DNA of 64,000 nt, from NCBI RefSeq assembly GCF_947253225.1, contig NZ_CAMXYR010000001.1:35809-99808 (forward strand). The letters are read 5' to 3'. The position numbers and the translations under genes were made by a program. Every line of letters starts with the position of its first letter. Within the stretch, counting starts at the first letter, position 1. Below the pieces are notes generated by a model. It searched no databases, was not told the origin of the DNA, and saw nothing but the letters and a program-made list of their open reading frames with translations. The stretch is from an uncultured Anaerococcus sp. Lineage in GTDB: Bacteria; Bacillota; Clostridia; Tissierellales; Peptoniphilaceae. This document shows, piece after piece, positions 52,979-62,240 of the stretch.

Positions 52979-53555
52979 CCTTGGCAGCTTTTTTGGCGAG
53001 CCTATCTGCCCAATCATTGTACTTATCGTTAGAATGGCCCTTGACCTTAACAAAGCCTATTTCCAAGATTTTCCTAGCTTCTTTGATAAAGGCCTTGTAG
53101 GCTTTAGTAAGTTCATTATTAGCCTTCCATTCATCATTTGCCCAAGAAGAAATCCCTTGGTAGTCATGATAAATTATGATTTTTTGAGCCTTATCCCTTA
53201 GGGCTTTTTTTATGGCAAGCTCGCTCGCCTTGACCTCACCTGCCACATTCCTGTGCTGGTAGAAGTCATCCGTGTAGGTTTTGTAAAGCTCTTCTTCGCC
53301 ATTTTTGCTAATATAGACAACCCCAGAACCATAGATTTTCTCATCTAGGTTGTAAGAACCATCAACATAGGCGATTATTGTAGCATCATCAACTTCAACT
53401 TCCCTTAGGCTATCTTCCATAAATGCTATGGCCTCAGCCTTGGTCTTGAAGGACTTGTAACTGGCATTGGAAAATCCCTTAACTTCTTTGAGGCAGGCAT
53501 CCCAAGATGTGTATATTCCAGGATTTCTTCCTCTTTTTACTGCGTAATATTTCAT
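52968..53555 (-). CDS. rnhA: Ribonuclease H1 with an N-terminal viroplasmin-like domain
   Basis: A 195-residue endonuclease cutting the RNA strand of RNA-DNA hybrids. The N-terminal hybrid-binding domain (about 1-48, opening YYAVKRGRNPGIYTSWDAC) is of the caulimovirus viroplasmin type. The catalytic domain carries Asp65 (YVDGSYN), Glu107 (AGEVKA), Asp131 (YHDYQGI) and Asp184 (WADRLA), with His174 in the GHSN loop. It is the last gene of the phosphatase-deoC-amylase operon, starting 3 bases after the amylase stop, and its 3' end contains the next promoter. Confidence 0.94.
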   Translation of the reverse strand: MKYYAVKRGRNPGIYTSWDACLKEVKGFSNASYKSFKTKAEAIAFMEDSLREVEVDDATIIAYVDGSYNLDEKIYGSGVVYISKNGEEELYKTYTDDFYQHRNVAGEVKASELAIKKALRDKAQKIIIYHDYQGISSWANDEWKANNELTKAYKAFIKEARKILEIGFVKVKGHSNDKYNDWADRLAKKAAKVES

Positions 53556-53558
53556 AAC

Positions 53559-55001
53559 TTACTTGGCTGTCCAATAGGTTACAGAACCAGGTCCTACAGT
53601 AAAGACTCCGTTTCCCTTCTCATCAATGACTACATCTTCATTCTTGCCTGAAAGGTCGACATAAGTCTTTCCTGCCTCAGCTTCGCCCACAAACATTTGC
53701 TTTTCCGCCATATCTTTGATGGAGACAAGGACGGCTAGGGGATTGTGCTTGTCATCTCCCCTTCTGACCCAACCTATCACTGCTGGATCGTCAAAGTAAT
53801 TATCCTCTTGGCCATAGGCATAATTTTTCCTAACCTTCATCATCTTATTGAGTAAGTCATACATTGGTTCAGTCTTAACTTCACCCTTTAGCCCATAATA
53901 ATCTCCTGCAAAGATACAAGGATAGCCGTCTTTTCTAAATAAAATCAAGGCATAGGCGATTTCCTTAAACCATTCTTCAACCCACGAATCTAGGGATTGA
54001 CCTGGTTGGCTATCATGGTTATCGACAAAGGTAACTGCTTGGGCAGGAAAGTCTGCCACAATTGTATTATCAAAAATCTTTCTCATATCGTAGTTACCCA
54101 TGGACTTACTGGCCTCTTGCATATGAAAATGGAGGGGAACATCAAATAGGTCGATGTTGTAGGAGGTCGTATTTAGGTAATTTGCAATCTCATCCTTGTT
54201 ATATTGCCAAAACTCTCCAAAAAGATAGAAGTTTTCTGCACCTTTTTCATTTATGATATGATCGGATAGGTCTCGGATAAAGGTTGACGAGATATGTTTT
54301 AGGGCATCATACCTAAAACCGTCTACTCCAGTTTCTTCTATGAACCAATCAGCCCATTTGAATATTTCTTCTCTTACTTCTGGGTGGTCGTGGTCGATAT
54401 CGCAGTTCATGAGGTAGTCGAAGTTGCCCTTTTCTCCCGAAACATCCTCATCCCAATATTTTCCATCACCAAGGATTCTAAAGATTGCCGAAGTATCTGT
54501 TTTTACATCATAGTCTACGCCTGTGAAGTGGTAGTAGTGCCAATCCATGGAGGAATATTTTTTATTTCTTCCTTCAAAGTTAAAGCCTGTCCAAGCTTCT
54601 ATGTCCATAGGCTCGGAAACATCTTTTTCTCTATTGTTTTGGTCTACCATTATCGCCTTAAATTCTTCTGTAAAGTCAGCATTGCCCTTATGGTTTAGGA
54701 CAACATCTGCATAGGACTTGATGCCTGCTTCCTTTAAGGCTTTGATTGCAGAGATTAATTCTTCCTTGGTTCCGTACTTGGTTCTCACACTTCCCTTTTG
54801 GTCAAATTCTCCCAAGTCCCAAAGGTCGTAGACTCCATAGCCTACGTCCATATCAGATCCTCCCTTGGTCATAGGTGGTAGCCAAAGACCGTCTATACCA
54901 TTTTCCTTTAGGGTTTTTGCGTCTTTTTCTAGGTTCTTGTAGAAATTGCCTGATCCATCTGTGTCCCACTCAAAGGACTGCATCATCACTTCATTTGCCA
55001 T
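53559..55001 (-). CDS. Cytoplasmic alpha-amylase, GH13
   Basis: A 480-residue glycoside hydrolase that cleaves alpha-1,4-glucans inside the cell; there is no signal peptide. The opening VMMQSFEWDT and the four GH13 regions are those of cytoplasmic (GH13_5-type) amylases: DVVLNHKG (region I), GFRYDALKH with nucleophile Asp at about 231 (II), FGEFW with the acid Glu at about 260 (III) and FVDNHDS with Asp at about 327 (IV). I choose the ATG at 55001, five bases after AAGGAG and two bases after the deoC stop. Glycogen or maltodextrin breakdown is the expected role. Confidence 0.92.
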   Translation of the reverse strand: MANEVMMQSFEWDTDGSGNFYKNLEKDAKTLKENGIDGLWLPPMTKGGSDMDVGYGVYDLWDLGEFDQKGSVRTKYGTKEELISAIKALKEAGIKSYADVVLNHKGNADFTEEFKAIMVDQNNREKDVSEPMDIEAWTGFNFEGRNKKYSSMDWHYYHFTGVDYDVKTDTSAIFRILGDGKYWDEDVSGEKGNFDYLMNCDIDHDHPEVREEIFKWADWFIEETGVDGFRYDALKHISSTFIRDLSDHIINEKGAENFYLFGEFWQYNKDEIANYLNTTSYNIDLFDVPLHFHMQEASKSMGNYDMRKIFDNTIVADFPAQAVTFVDNHDSQPGQSLDSWVEEWFKEIAYALILFRKDGYPCIFAGDYYGLKGEVKTEPMYDLLNKMMKVRKNYAYGQEDNYFDDPAVIGWVRRGDDKHNPLAVLVSIKDMAEKQMFVGEAEAGKTYVDLSGKNEDVVIDEKGNGVFTVGPGSVTYWTAK

Positions 55002-55003
55002 AC

Positions 55004-55642
55004 TTACTCCTTGCAAATATCTATAGACTTGCTTGCACCAATTCTATCTGCTCCAGCTTCAATTAGGGCGATAGCCTCATCTCTTGTGTGGATGCCACCG
55101 CTTGCCTTTACCTTTAGCCTATTTCCAACAGTTTCTTTCATTAGGGCAACATCAGCTACACTCGCTCCTCCTGTCGAAAATCCTGTAGAAGTCTTCACAA
55201 AGTCTGCCCCAGCCTTTTCAGAAAGCTCGCAGGCCTTCACTTTTTCTTCATCTGTTAACAGACAAGTTTCTATGATGACCTTTAGGATATTATCTCCAAT
55301 AGCTTCTTTGACTGCCTTGATATCTTCAAGAACGTAGGCATAGTCTTCGTCTTTTAGTCTGCCGATTTCTATAACCATATCAATTTCACTTGCCCCATCT
55401 TCTATTGCACATTTGGCTTCAAAGGCCTTGGCTCTTGTTGCCATAGCTCCTAGAGGAAAACCTACAACAGCAGCTATCCTTACATCCTTATTGTAAGCTT
55501 TGATATCCTTGACATAGGTTGAGTTAACACAAACACTATAGAAATTGTGCTCGCTTGCTTCATCCACCAATTTTTTGATATCGCAAAGTCTTGCGTCTGC
55601 TTTTAGGTTGGTGTGATCAATGTAAGAATTTAATTTGTTCAT
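55004..55642 (-). CDS. deoC: Deoxyribose-phosphate aldolase
   Basis: A 212-residue class I aldolase splitting 2-deoxyribose 5-phosphate to glyceraldehyde 3-phosphate and acetaldehyde. IDHTNLKA opens the TIM barrel; the Schiff-base lysine lies in DFVKTSTGF, and the second lysine of the active site in LKVKASGGI. The length is normal. The ATG overlaps the stop codon of the phosphatase gene (ATGA). Other deo genes are absent from this window. Confidence 0.96.
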   Translation of the reverse strand: MNKLNSYIDHTNLKADARLCDIKKLVDEASEHNFYSVCVNSTYVKDIKAYNKDVRIAAVVGFPLGAMATRAKAFEAKCAIEDGASEIDMVIEIGRLKDEDYAYVLEDIKAVKEAIGDNILKVIIETCLLTDEEKVKACELSEKAGADFVKTSTGFSTGGASVADVALMKETVGNRLKVKASGGIHTRDEAIALIEAGADRIGASKSIDICKE

Positions 55643-56733
55643 AATATCTCCTTATACTCTACTTGGACAAGACTTATATCATCCTCTTGCTTGCCCCATG
55701 TGAACTTTTTGACATCCTTATAGGTTAGGTCTAGGTCATGGCAGGCTTCAAACTTATCTCTCAGCCTTTCAAGACCATATTCCTTCCTCGCTTCGTTTTT
55801 AGCCTCTATTGCCCCATCAGAAAAGAGTAAAATCTTATCTCCATAGGATAAGTCGACCATCTTTTCCTCATAGTTGTCAGGCTCAATGATGTTTGATATC
55901 ATCCTCCCACTTACCAAAAGATAATCCACCCTATCCTTGTCTTTGGAGTAGAAAAGAGGTGGGCAGTTGTGGCCAGCATTGGAAAAGGTTAGGATATTTT
56001 TGTCAAAATCAAAAATCCCAAGCCAAGCAGTGAAATATTGGGATGTTTCCATACCCAAGGCTTGGAACCTATCCCTAAGCTTGAAAAAAATCTGAGAAGG
56101 TGAGTAGGTTGGATGCTTGTCAAGGATTGCCTCCATGGTTACCTTGATAAACATTGTCATTATAGAGGCCTTGACCCCATGACCCATGATATCTGCTATG
56201 TAGATGGCATAACGGCTAGGGTCGATTTTAATAATATCGAAAAAATCTCCAGATAGGTCATCACTTGCTATATACTTGCTTTTAAGGCTTATTTTGCCAT
56301 AGGTCTTGCTTTTGGGAAGGATGTTGGTCTGAATTTTTTTTACAAAACGCACATCATCAAGCATGGACCTATTAGTGTTAAAAAGCTCAATCTTCATTAG
56401 ACTTTCTCTGGTGATGTCCCTGTAGACTTCGACAAGTCCCAAAAATTCTCCTCCATTATACATAGGAGAGGTTTTTATGGAAAAATACCTATCGTCAATA
56501 AGCTTTTCTTCAATCATCGTGGTATGCCTTATAGCTTCATTTCTGGCAGATATTAGGAAGGAGGAATTTTCTTTTATATAGCTTGTAAGCTCTTCTGATT
56601 TTTGGCTTGCCTCTTTGAAGGCATCGTTAATAAAGATGGTCTTGCCATCAATGTCAACTATCCTAACCCAATCATCCATAGCATTTAGTATGAAAAAGTT
56701 TTTATCTTGTGTGAAATCGCTCTTTTCTTTCAT
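55639..56733 (-). CDS. PAS-domain SpoIIE/RsbU-type PP2C phosphatase
   Basis: A 364-residue cytosolic signalling protein. The PAS-like sensor occupies about residues 12-115 (INDAFKEAS and [15 protein letters not shown]) and a helical linker follows. The PPM-type serine phosphatase (about 145-360) has all metal-binding motifs: [36 protein letters not shown] and the ending DDISLV. Such proteins dephosphorylate anti-anti-sigma factors in partner-switching systems; no partner gene is visible here. It heads an operon with deoC, an amylase and rnhA. Confidence 0.9.
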   Translation of the reverse strand: MKEKSDFTQDKNFFILNAMDDWVRIVDIDGKTIFINDAFKEASQKSEELTSYIKENSSFLISARNEAIRHTTMIEEKLIDDRYFSIKTSPMYNGGEFLGLVEVYRDITRESLMKIELFNTNRSMLDDVRFVKKIQTNILPKSKTYGKISLKSKYIASDDLSGDFFDIIKIDPSRYAIYIADIMGHGVKASIMTMFIKVTMEAILDKHPTYSPSQIFFKLRDRFQALGMETSQYFTAWLGIFDFDKNILTFSNAGHNCPPLFYSKDKDRVDYLLVSGRMISNIIEPDNYEEKMVDLSYGDKILLFSDGAIEAKNEARKEYGLERLRDKFEACHDLDLTYKDVKKFTWGKQEDDISLVQVEYKEIL

Positions 56734-56814
56734 TTCTTCCTACCTTAATCTTGTTACAATAACTATATCTTTTAATATCGATTAATCAATAAGGATGTCA
56801 ACCAGCAAGGACGG

Positions 56815-56848
56815 ATCAAAAAAAGTCTGAGATTTCTCTCAGACTTTT
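56815..56848 (-). terminator. Terminator of the muropeptide-recovery operon
   Basis: A perfect 12-bp stem AAAAGTCTGAGA/TCTCAGACTTTT (56821-56848) with a T-run on the minus strand, about 60 bases past the murP stop. Confidence 0.92.
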
Positions 56849-56906
56849 CATTAGCTAAGTAACTGTATTTTTAAATTTCATCTTAGTTTTGACTTCTAAG
56901 CTCTTC

Positions 56907-58346
56907 CTACTTAAATTCAAATTTGCTAGAGTTATCTAGGCTTGCTCCTTCAAGGTACTTATCATCTATACCAAAGAAGTAGGTTGCTAGGAAGCCCCCA
57001 AGGTAGGCTGCGATTAATCCCATTAGATAGCCCATCCACCTATTTTGATAAATTAGTGGTATGAGGGCAATTCCTGAAGGACCAATAGCTGTTGCTCCTA
57101 TTGAGCCTATAAGTCCTATTACTGCACCACCTACTCCTCCACCGATACAAGCTGTGATGAAGGCCTTGCCCATTGGTAGGGTTAGGGCGTAAATTAATGG
57201 CTCACCAATTCCCAAGATACCAACTGGAAGACCACCCTTGGCTATGGTTGTAATTTGCTTGTTATTTTTGCATTTAATAAGGATAGCGATGGCTGCTCCA
57301 ACTTGACCTGCTCCTGCCATGGCAAGAATTGGAAGTAGGAAGGTTGCTCCTTGAGATTCAATCATAGCAACATGAATTGGGGTTAGTATTTGATGAAGTC
57401 CCAACATAACCATAGGGAGGAACAAGGCTCCGAGAATGAAACCAGAGATTGGTCCACCAATGTTGATTACTCCATTTATAAAGCCGATTAGACCATTTGA
57501 AATAAGACCTGCTACTGGCATTATTATGAACATATGAAGAAGGCCTACGATAATTAGGGATATAGTTGGTACTCCTATTATGTCTAGTGAATCAGGAACC
57601 ACCTTGTGGAAGAAGGCTTCAACTTTGGATAGAATCCATACTGACAATAAAACTCCGATTACTCCACCTTGACCTGCAGCAAGAGGAGTGCCTAAAAAGA
57701 TATTATTGATTGGCATATCTGGGTTCATTCCTGTTAGATAGACCATACCACCCACAACACCACCAAGGCCTTGGTTTGCTCCAAAAACTTTGGCCGCATT
57801 TATTCCTATAAATATATTTAGGTAGGCATATAGACCATTTTTCATAATATTGAGCACTTGGATTAAGGCTCCAACAGATTCTTGGTTCAAGCTTCCAGCA
57901 GTTACCATGTTTTGTAGAACTGATGCTATACCACCGATAAGACCTGCTCCAACAAAGGCTGGAATCAAAGGAACAAAGATTGATGCGATGTTTGATGTAA
58001 AGCTCTTAAAGGCACTTTGTTTTTGTTTAGCCTTAACAGCTTCCTTATTTTCTTGTGTCCTTCTTTGTAGACTTTCCTCTTGGCTTTCTTCCCTGAAAGT
58101 TGAATTGGAAAGTTTTGCCATGGCGTGGGCTATCTTCTCACTTTTTCCCGGCCCCATAATAACTTGAACTTGCTCACCTTCCACAAGTCCCAAAACACCT
58201 TCTCTTGATTTAATACTTTCATACTTGATAAGGTCGTGGTTTTTAACCCTGACCCTAACTCTGGTCATACAGTTTATAACTTCGGTAAGGTTTTCACTTC
58301 CTCCGAAATCCTCTATTAATAATCTAGCTAAATCATCGTTAGTCAT
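56907..58346 (-). CDS. murP: PTS EIIBC component specific for MurNAc
   Basis: A 479-residue phosphotransferase permease. The N-terminal EIIB domain (about 1-85) has the phosphorylated Cys26 in NCMTRVRVRV; after a charged linker (about 85-110) comes the EIIC membrane domain with GIGEPLIYALTLP near its C-terminal part. The EIIA domain is missing, as in MurP, which borrows EIIA-Glc. Specificity for N-acetylmuramic acid (or MurNAc-GlcNAc) is inferred from the adjacent murQ and mupG, since sucrose and trehalose permeases are close relatives. The ATG directly follows the murQ stop codon. Confidence 0.88.
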   Translation of the reverse strand: MTNDDLARLLIEDFGGSENLTEVINCMTRVRVRVKNHDLIKYESIKSREGVLGLVEGEQVQVIMGPGKSEKIAHAMAKLSNSTFREESQEESLQRRTQENKEAVKAKQKQSAFKSFTSNIASIFVPLIPAFVGAGLIGGIASVLQNMVTAGSLNQESVGALIQVLNIMKNGLYAYLNIFIGINAAKVFGANQGLGGVVGGMVYLTGMNPDMPINNIFLGTPLAAGQGGVIGVLLSVWILSKVEAFFHKVVPDSLDIIGVPTISLIIVGLLHMFIIMPVAGLISNGLIGFINGVINIGGPISGFILGALFLPMVMLGLHQILTPIHVAMIESQGATFLLPILAMAGAGQVGAAIAILIKCKNNKQITTIAKGGLPVGILGIGEPLIYALTLPMGKAFITACIGGGVGGAVIGLIGSIGATAIGPSGIALIPLIYQNRWMGYLMGLIAAYLGGFLATYFFGIDDKYLEGASLDNSSKFEFK

Positions 58347-59228
58347 TTATAGTCCCTCTCTTATAAATCCTTTATTTTCTTCTAAAATTTCTTTAGCTTT
58401 AGTATAAGAAACATTTTTCTCCGCCATTATTATGGCTGGCTTTACTTCATTGTTAGCTTCGTTTAATACTTCTGTTGCTCTTTCATAGCTAACTCCAGTA
58501 ACTTCCCCAATGATTTTTCTTGCCCTATCAACGAGCTTTTTGTTGGTCGGTCTAAGGTCGACCATGAGATTATCATAGACCTTGCCTATTTTTATCATAG
58601 CTGTTGTGGAAATCATATTAAGTACCATCTTGGTAGCTGTTCCTGCCTTCATCCTAGTAGAGCCACTCAAAACTTCAGGTCCTGTTTCGATTTCTATTGG
58701 ATAATCAACATATTGGGAAAGGACAGAATTTTTATTACAAGATATAGAGCCTGTTTTTGCCCCAAGCTCTCTAGCATACTCAACCGCCCCTAGGCAATAA
58801 GGGGTTCTACCACTTGCTGCTATTGCAAGTACAAAGTCCTCAGCTCTTAGATTTTCATTAACCAAGTCCTTTTTTGCAGCATCAAGACTATCTTCAGCAT
58901 TTTCAATAGGATGGCGAAGGGCATAATCTCCCCCTGCTATAAGGCCTGTTACCATCTTAGGATCTACAGAAAAGGTCGGCACAGTCTCTGAAGCATCGAG
59001 GACTCCGAGCCTGCCACTTGTTCCTGCTCCTAGGTAAAAAAGCCTACCACCTCTTTTGAACGTTTCAATTACTTCATCAACCAAAGCTTCAATTTGGTCA
59101 AGAGCCTCACTTACAGCATAAGCGATTTTCCTATCTTCTTGGTTAATGATTTTCAAAGTTTGCCTTACACTTTTTAGGTCAAGTCCCAAAGACTTTGGGT
59201 TTCTATCTTCTGTCGAATACAAGTTCAT
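58347..59228 (-). CDS. murQ: MurNAc-6-phosphate etherase
   Basis: A 293-residue SIS-domain enzyme that removes lactate from MurNAc 6-phosphate to give GlcNAc 6-phosphate. Family marks are EDRNPKSLGLD at the start, YLGAGTSGRLGVLDASE for the sugar-phosphate site and SGSTRMKAGTATKMVLN further on, with the C-terminal helical region. The start is placed at ATG 59228; a GTG lies one codon earlier and overlaps the ribosome site AAGGAGGTG. It overlaps the mupG gene by 26 bases. Confidence 0.96.
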   Translation of the reverse strand: MNLYSTEDRNPKSLGLDLKSVRQTLKIINQEDRKIAYAVSEALDQIEALVDEVIETFKRGGRLFYLGAGTSGRLGVLDASETVPTFSVDPKMVTGLIAGGDYALRHPIENAEDSLDAAKKDLVNENLRAEDFVLAIAASGRTPYCLGAVEYARELGAKTGSISCNKNSVLSQYVDYPIEIETGPEVLSGSTRMKAGTATKMVLNMISTTAMIKIGKVYDNLMVDLRPTNKKLVDRARKIIGEVTGVSYERATEVLNEANNEVKPAIIMAEKNVSYTKAKEILEENKGFIREGL

Positions 59229-60192
59229 CACCTCCTTCTATATAATCGAGAACATCCACATAGGCCTTAGCAACTTTTCCTATGATATTTCTATCATAAA
59301 CAAGACCCAAGTCCTTTTTGGCAAGTTCTAGCTCTCCGCTATATCTCCCAGATTTTTCATTGCAAATAAGGATATCTCCTTTTTTTACGAAAGCTGGGAG
59401 AGCACTCGGAATATTTTTGTAACATCTCTCATTCCTAATAATATAATCGCTTAAATCGCTCCTAACCTTCATCCCACTTATGGACTTGTAGGGCTCATCC
59501 ATAGAGACTCTTAGGCTAATTTTCCCATCTTCCTTGAAGGTCTTGATATAAGAAAGCTCCCTGTCTTCTATTCCCTCAGCAATTATTACAGAGGTAAGCC
59601 CGCAAGTCCTTACTAGGTCTAAATAGCAGGTATAGGGATTTTTCATCCTATGACCTTCAAGGCTTGGCAAAGACTTGTAGACAGGCCCCCTGAGGTCGGT
59701 ATTTCCTGGCACAAAGGCAGCTACTTCTATTCCAAAAGATTTAAACAAGTCGTTTCTCTTTTTAAAAAAATCGACAGCTAAACCTGTAAAGTCAAGGGGA
59801 TAGAAGTTGTGGATAGCTAGGATATTTTCTTTATTTGCCCCGCATCCCATAATTTCCTCTAGCAAATCGCAAGCAATAGTAGAGGCATTTATACTAATCT
59901 TTGCCCTTTTCGATAGATTTGCCATATCAGCTGGTGAAAATCCATAGTCAAGCCTTATGATTAGGTCCTTGGATAGAAGATCAGGATTTTCATCCAAAAC
60001 TTCCTTATTAAGGTCAACGCACACCCTAAGCCCACGTTCTTTAGCCTTGTCATAGAGCCTAGAAAACTTCGCCAAAACTTCTTTTCCGCCTTGGTAGTGG
60101 ATAGAGGTAAACAAAAGGTCAAATCCACCAAACCTATCAAGGGCTTTGTCTAAATCATAGTCTTTGTCAAAATATAAGGAAAATCCAAGCAT
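59203..60192 (-). CDS. mupG: 6-phospho-N-acetylmuramidase MupG (DUF871)
   Basis: A 329-residue cytosolic hydrolase of the DUF871/MupG family, shown in Staphylococcus aureus to split MurNAc 6-phosphate-GlcNAc after uptake by MurP. Visible marks: the opening GFSLYF, LRLDYG-type strand (IIRLDYGFS), INAST, and HNFYPLDFTGL; the C-terminal third (about 225-329) is the small beta domain of the family. Its place between the regulator/hydrolase and murQ-murP fits that pathway exactly. It overlaps the hydrolase stop codon by one base. Confidence 0.9.
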   Translation of the reverse strand: MLGFSLYFDKDYDLDKALDRFGGFDLLFTSIHYQGGKEVLAKFSRLYDKAKERGLRVCVDLNKEVLDENPDLLSKDLIIRLDYGFSPADMANLSKRAKISINASTIACDLLEEIMGCGANKENILAIHNFYPLDFTGLAVDFFKKRNDLFKSFGIEVAAFVPGNTDLRGPVYKSLPSLEGHRMKNPYTCYLDLVRTCGLTSVIIAEGIEDRELSYIKTFKEDGKISLRVSMDEPYKSISGMKVRSDLSDYIIRNERCYKNIPSALPAFVKKGDILICNEKSGRYSGELELAKKDLGLVYDRNIIGKVAKAYVDVLDYIEGGDELVFDRR

Positions 60193-62231
60193 TAATTTTT
60201 CCTAAGACCTTTAAATGCAAATAAGGATGTGGCTGCTAGTGAAAGTATCCCATAAATTCCATATACTCCAGTTTTAGGATTTGATTTATTCTCAGATGTT
60301 CCTATACTATTTAAACTAGAATCTGATTTAGCAAGACCTTTTTCAAACCTATTATCCTTACTCATTTTTCCATCTGACTTCTTAGCTTTAGTAGTTACAG
60401 GTACTTCAACAGGAGTTTTATAGTTAGCTTTTTCTCCTATATTAATGTCTTCTTCACTAACTTTGTTCTTATACTTCTCTTGTATAATTTTATTTGTATT
60501 TTTGATGGCAATATAGTCGCTAAATTCAGCTACATCTAGGTATCCTTCTCTTTCCTTTAGCATCCTTTCTTGACCACTTTCGAGCTCATTCGCCAAGGCT
60601 TTTATAAGCTCTTCTGAATTATTTTGTAAAGATTTGTAGATAAGAGTGCTTATTGCTCCATATCCAGCGCTTCTGGATGCATCTGGATAAAAATAATTAG
60701 GATTTTTTTCTTTATCCAACACTGGTCCATTTTTCTTATTAGTTAGTAAGACAAAGGTCAATCTCTCAATTGGATCTATTACAGTTAGGGTTCCTGTCCA
60801 TCCAGTGTGTCCTATTGTATTTGAGCTTGCAAGGTTAGAAAATGCCCAAGCATACCTTCCATCTGCCATTCTTCTCCATCCTAGTCCATAGGAAGGATTA
60901 ACATCACTTGGTTTGGTAAATTCATCTTGGGTTTTTTTATCCCAAAATCTAAGATTTCCATATCTGCCCTCATTGATCATTATGTTTGCAAGTTTAGCTA
61001 ATTCCCTTGCATTAGAGAACAAACCAGCATGACCACTAACCCCTTGCATAGAATAGTAGGCTTTTTCATCATGTACTTCGCCTTGAATTGTATCTTTTCT
61101 AATATTATCGAAATTTACAACTCCATCCCTAGAGTTTCCATTTAATTCAGTTGCTGCTGCTTGATCCTTTTTAAATCCATGTTTTAGAGGGTTGAATAAA
61201 GTATGCCTTAAATTTAATGGTTTAGCAAAATTTTCATTAAAATATTCATCCAATCTTTGACCAGTAACTTTTTCAACTATAAAGCCCAAGAGCATATAGT
61301 CGACATCTGAGTACAATGATTTGCTTCCTGGTGTATAAGCCAAAGGAGTTCTTAGAACCATCTCCAAAGTCTTTTCTCTATTTTGTGAGAATAAATCATT
61401 TTTTCCATTTGGAATTCCATCATCTTTATCATAATTATTATTATGGTATTGAGGGTCAGCTGGAAAACCTGCTTGATGCCTCAAAATATCCCTTATGGTC
61501 ATTGTATCTTTCCCTTTTATGGAATCATTTTCACCATCCATAAATTCCGGGAAATATTTTGAAACTTTTTCATCAATATTTATTTTTCCTTCATATACCA
61601 ATTTTTGTAAACTATAGTTAGTTGCATACATTTTGGTATTGCTTGCCAAATCAAAAATGGTATTTTCATCAACCTTTACCCTATTTTCCTTTGGAATAGG
61701 ACTTCCGTCTTTGTTGTAATTATTTACATATCCAAAACTATAATCATATACATCTTCATTATCTCTTATGACAGATATTTGACCACCTGCGAAGTTTTCC
61801 TTAACTTCTTCATTCACCAAGGTTTCTATCAAATCTGTCGTTTTCTTATCTAGCTTATTAGAAGTTTTATTAAAAGCTTCTTCTTTTGTTCCAGATTTAA
61901 TTTTTACATCAACTTTATCCCTAACATTCAATATATCTATTGAATTTTTGCCGTTTTCAACTAAAGCATTGGCTTCGTCATTCGATTTGACTAATTTTCC
62001 ATTTACAAATACATCTGCCTTACTATAATCACTTACATCAATCTGATTTTTGTTATTTTCATCATAGTAAAACTTGTGAGAAGTATTTGTTAAAACTGAA
62101 TCATCATAATTATCCATATCTACAGGATATTTTTGTTCAATGGTCGTTGCTTGTTGAACTTCTTCTTGTGCATGCGAATTAAATGGTAGCATAAACATAG
62201 CAAGTGCTAACAGAACTATTTTTTTATTCAT
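60192..62231 (-). CDS. Wall-anchored serine hydrolase, AmiE/class C beta-lactamase fold, NPKTG signal
   Basis: A 679-residue exported hydrolase. Signal peptide (1-21), an N-terminal beta-like extension (about 35-125), then a beta-lactamase/transpeptidase-like domain (about 135-560) with Ser197-x-x-Lys200 (SNTK), Tyr307-Ser-Asp in the place of YxN, and His475-Thr-Gly. The tail has a disordered Lys/Ser-rich stretch, NPKTG at 651, a membrane helix and a basic end, so a sortase probably anchors it. In Bacillus subtilis the mur cluster encodes AmiE of this fold, an N-acetylmuramyl-L-alanine amidase; I infer the same role at the surface here, trimming peptides before uptake. Esterase or D,D-peptidase activity is possible. 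Confidence 0.85.
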   Translation of the reverse strand: MNKKIVLLALAMFMLPFNSHAQEEVQQATTIEQKYPVDMDNYDDSVLTNTSHKFYYDENNKNQIDVSDYSKADVFVNGKLVKSNDEANALVENGKNSIDILNVRDKVDVKIKSGTKEEAFNKTSNKLDKKTTDLIETLVNEEVKENFAGGQISVIRDNEDVYDYSFGYVNNYNKDGSPIPKENRVKVDENTIFDLASNTKMYATNYSLQKLVYEGKINIDEKVSKYFPEFMDGENDSIKGKDTMTIRDILRHQAGFPADPQYHNNNYDKDDGIPNGKNDLFSQNREKTLEMVLRTPLAYTPGSKSLYSDVDYMLLGFIVEKVTGQRLDEYFNENFAKPLNLRHTLFNPLKHGFKKDQAAATELNGNSRDGVVNFDNIRKDTIQGEVHDEKAYYSMQGVSGHAGLFSNARELAKLANIMINEGRYGNLRFWDKKTQDEFTKPSDVNPSYGLGWRRMADGRYAWAFSNLASSNTIGHTGWTGTLTVIDPIERLTFVLLTNKKNGPVLDKEKNPNYFYPDASRSAGYGAISTLIYKSLQNNSEELIKALANELESGQERMLKEREGYLDVAEFSDYIAIKNTNKIIQEKYKNKVSEEDINIGEKANYKTPVEVPVTTKAKKSDGKMSKDNRFEKGLAKSDSSLNSIGTSENKSNPKTGVYGIYGILSLAATSLFAFKGLRKN

Positions 62232-62240
62232 TTATATCTC

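Noticed and set aside
52887..53201. Plus-strand open frame across the fluoride riboswitch and rnhA
   Set aside because: It is antisense to rnhA, which has all catalytic residues, and has no ribosome site.
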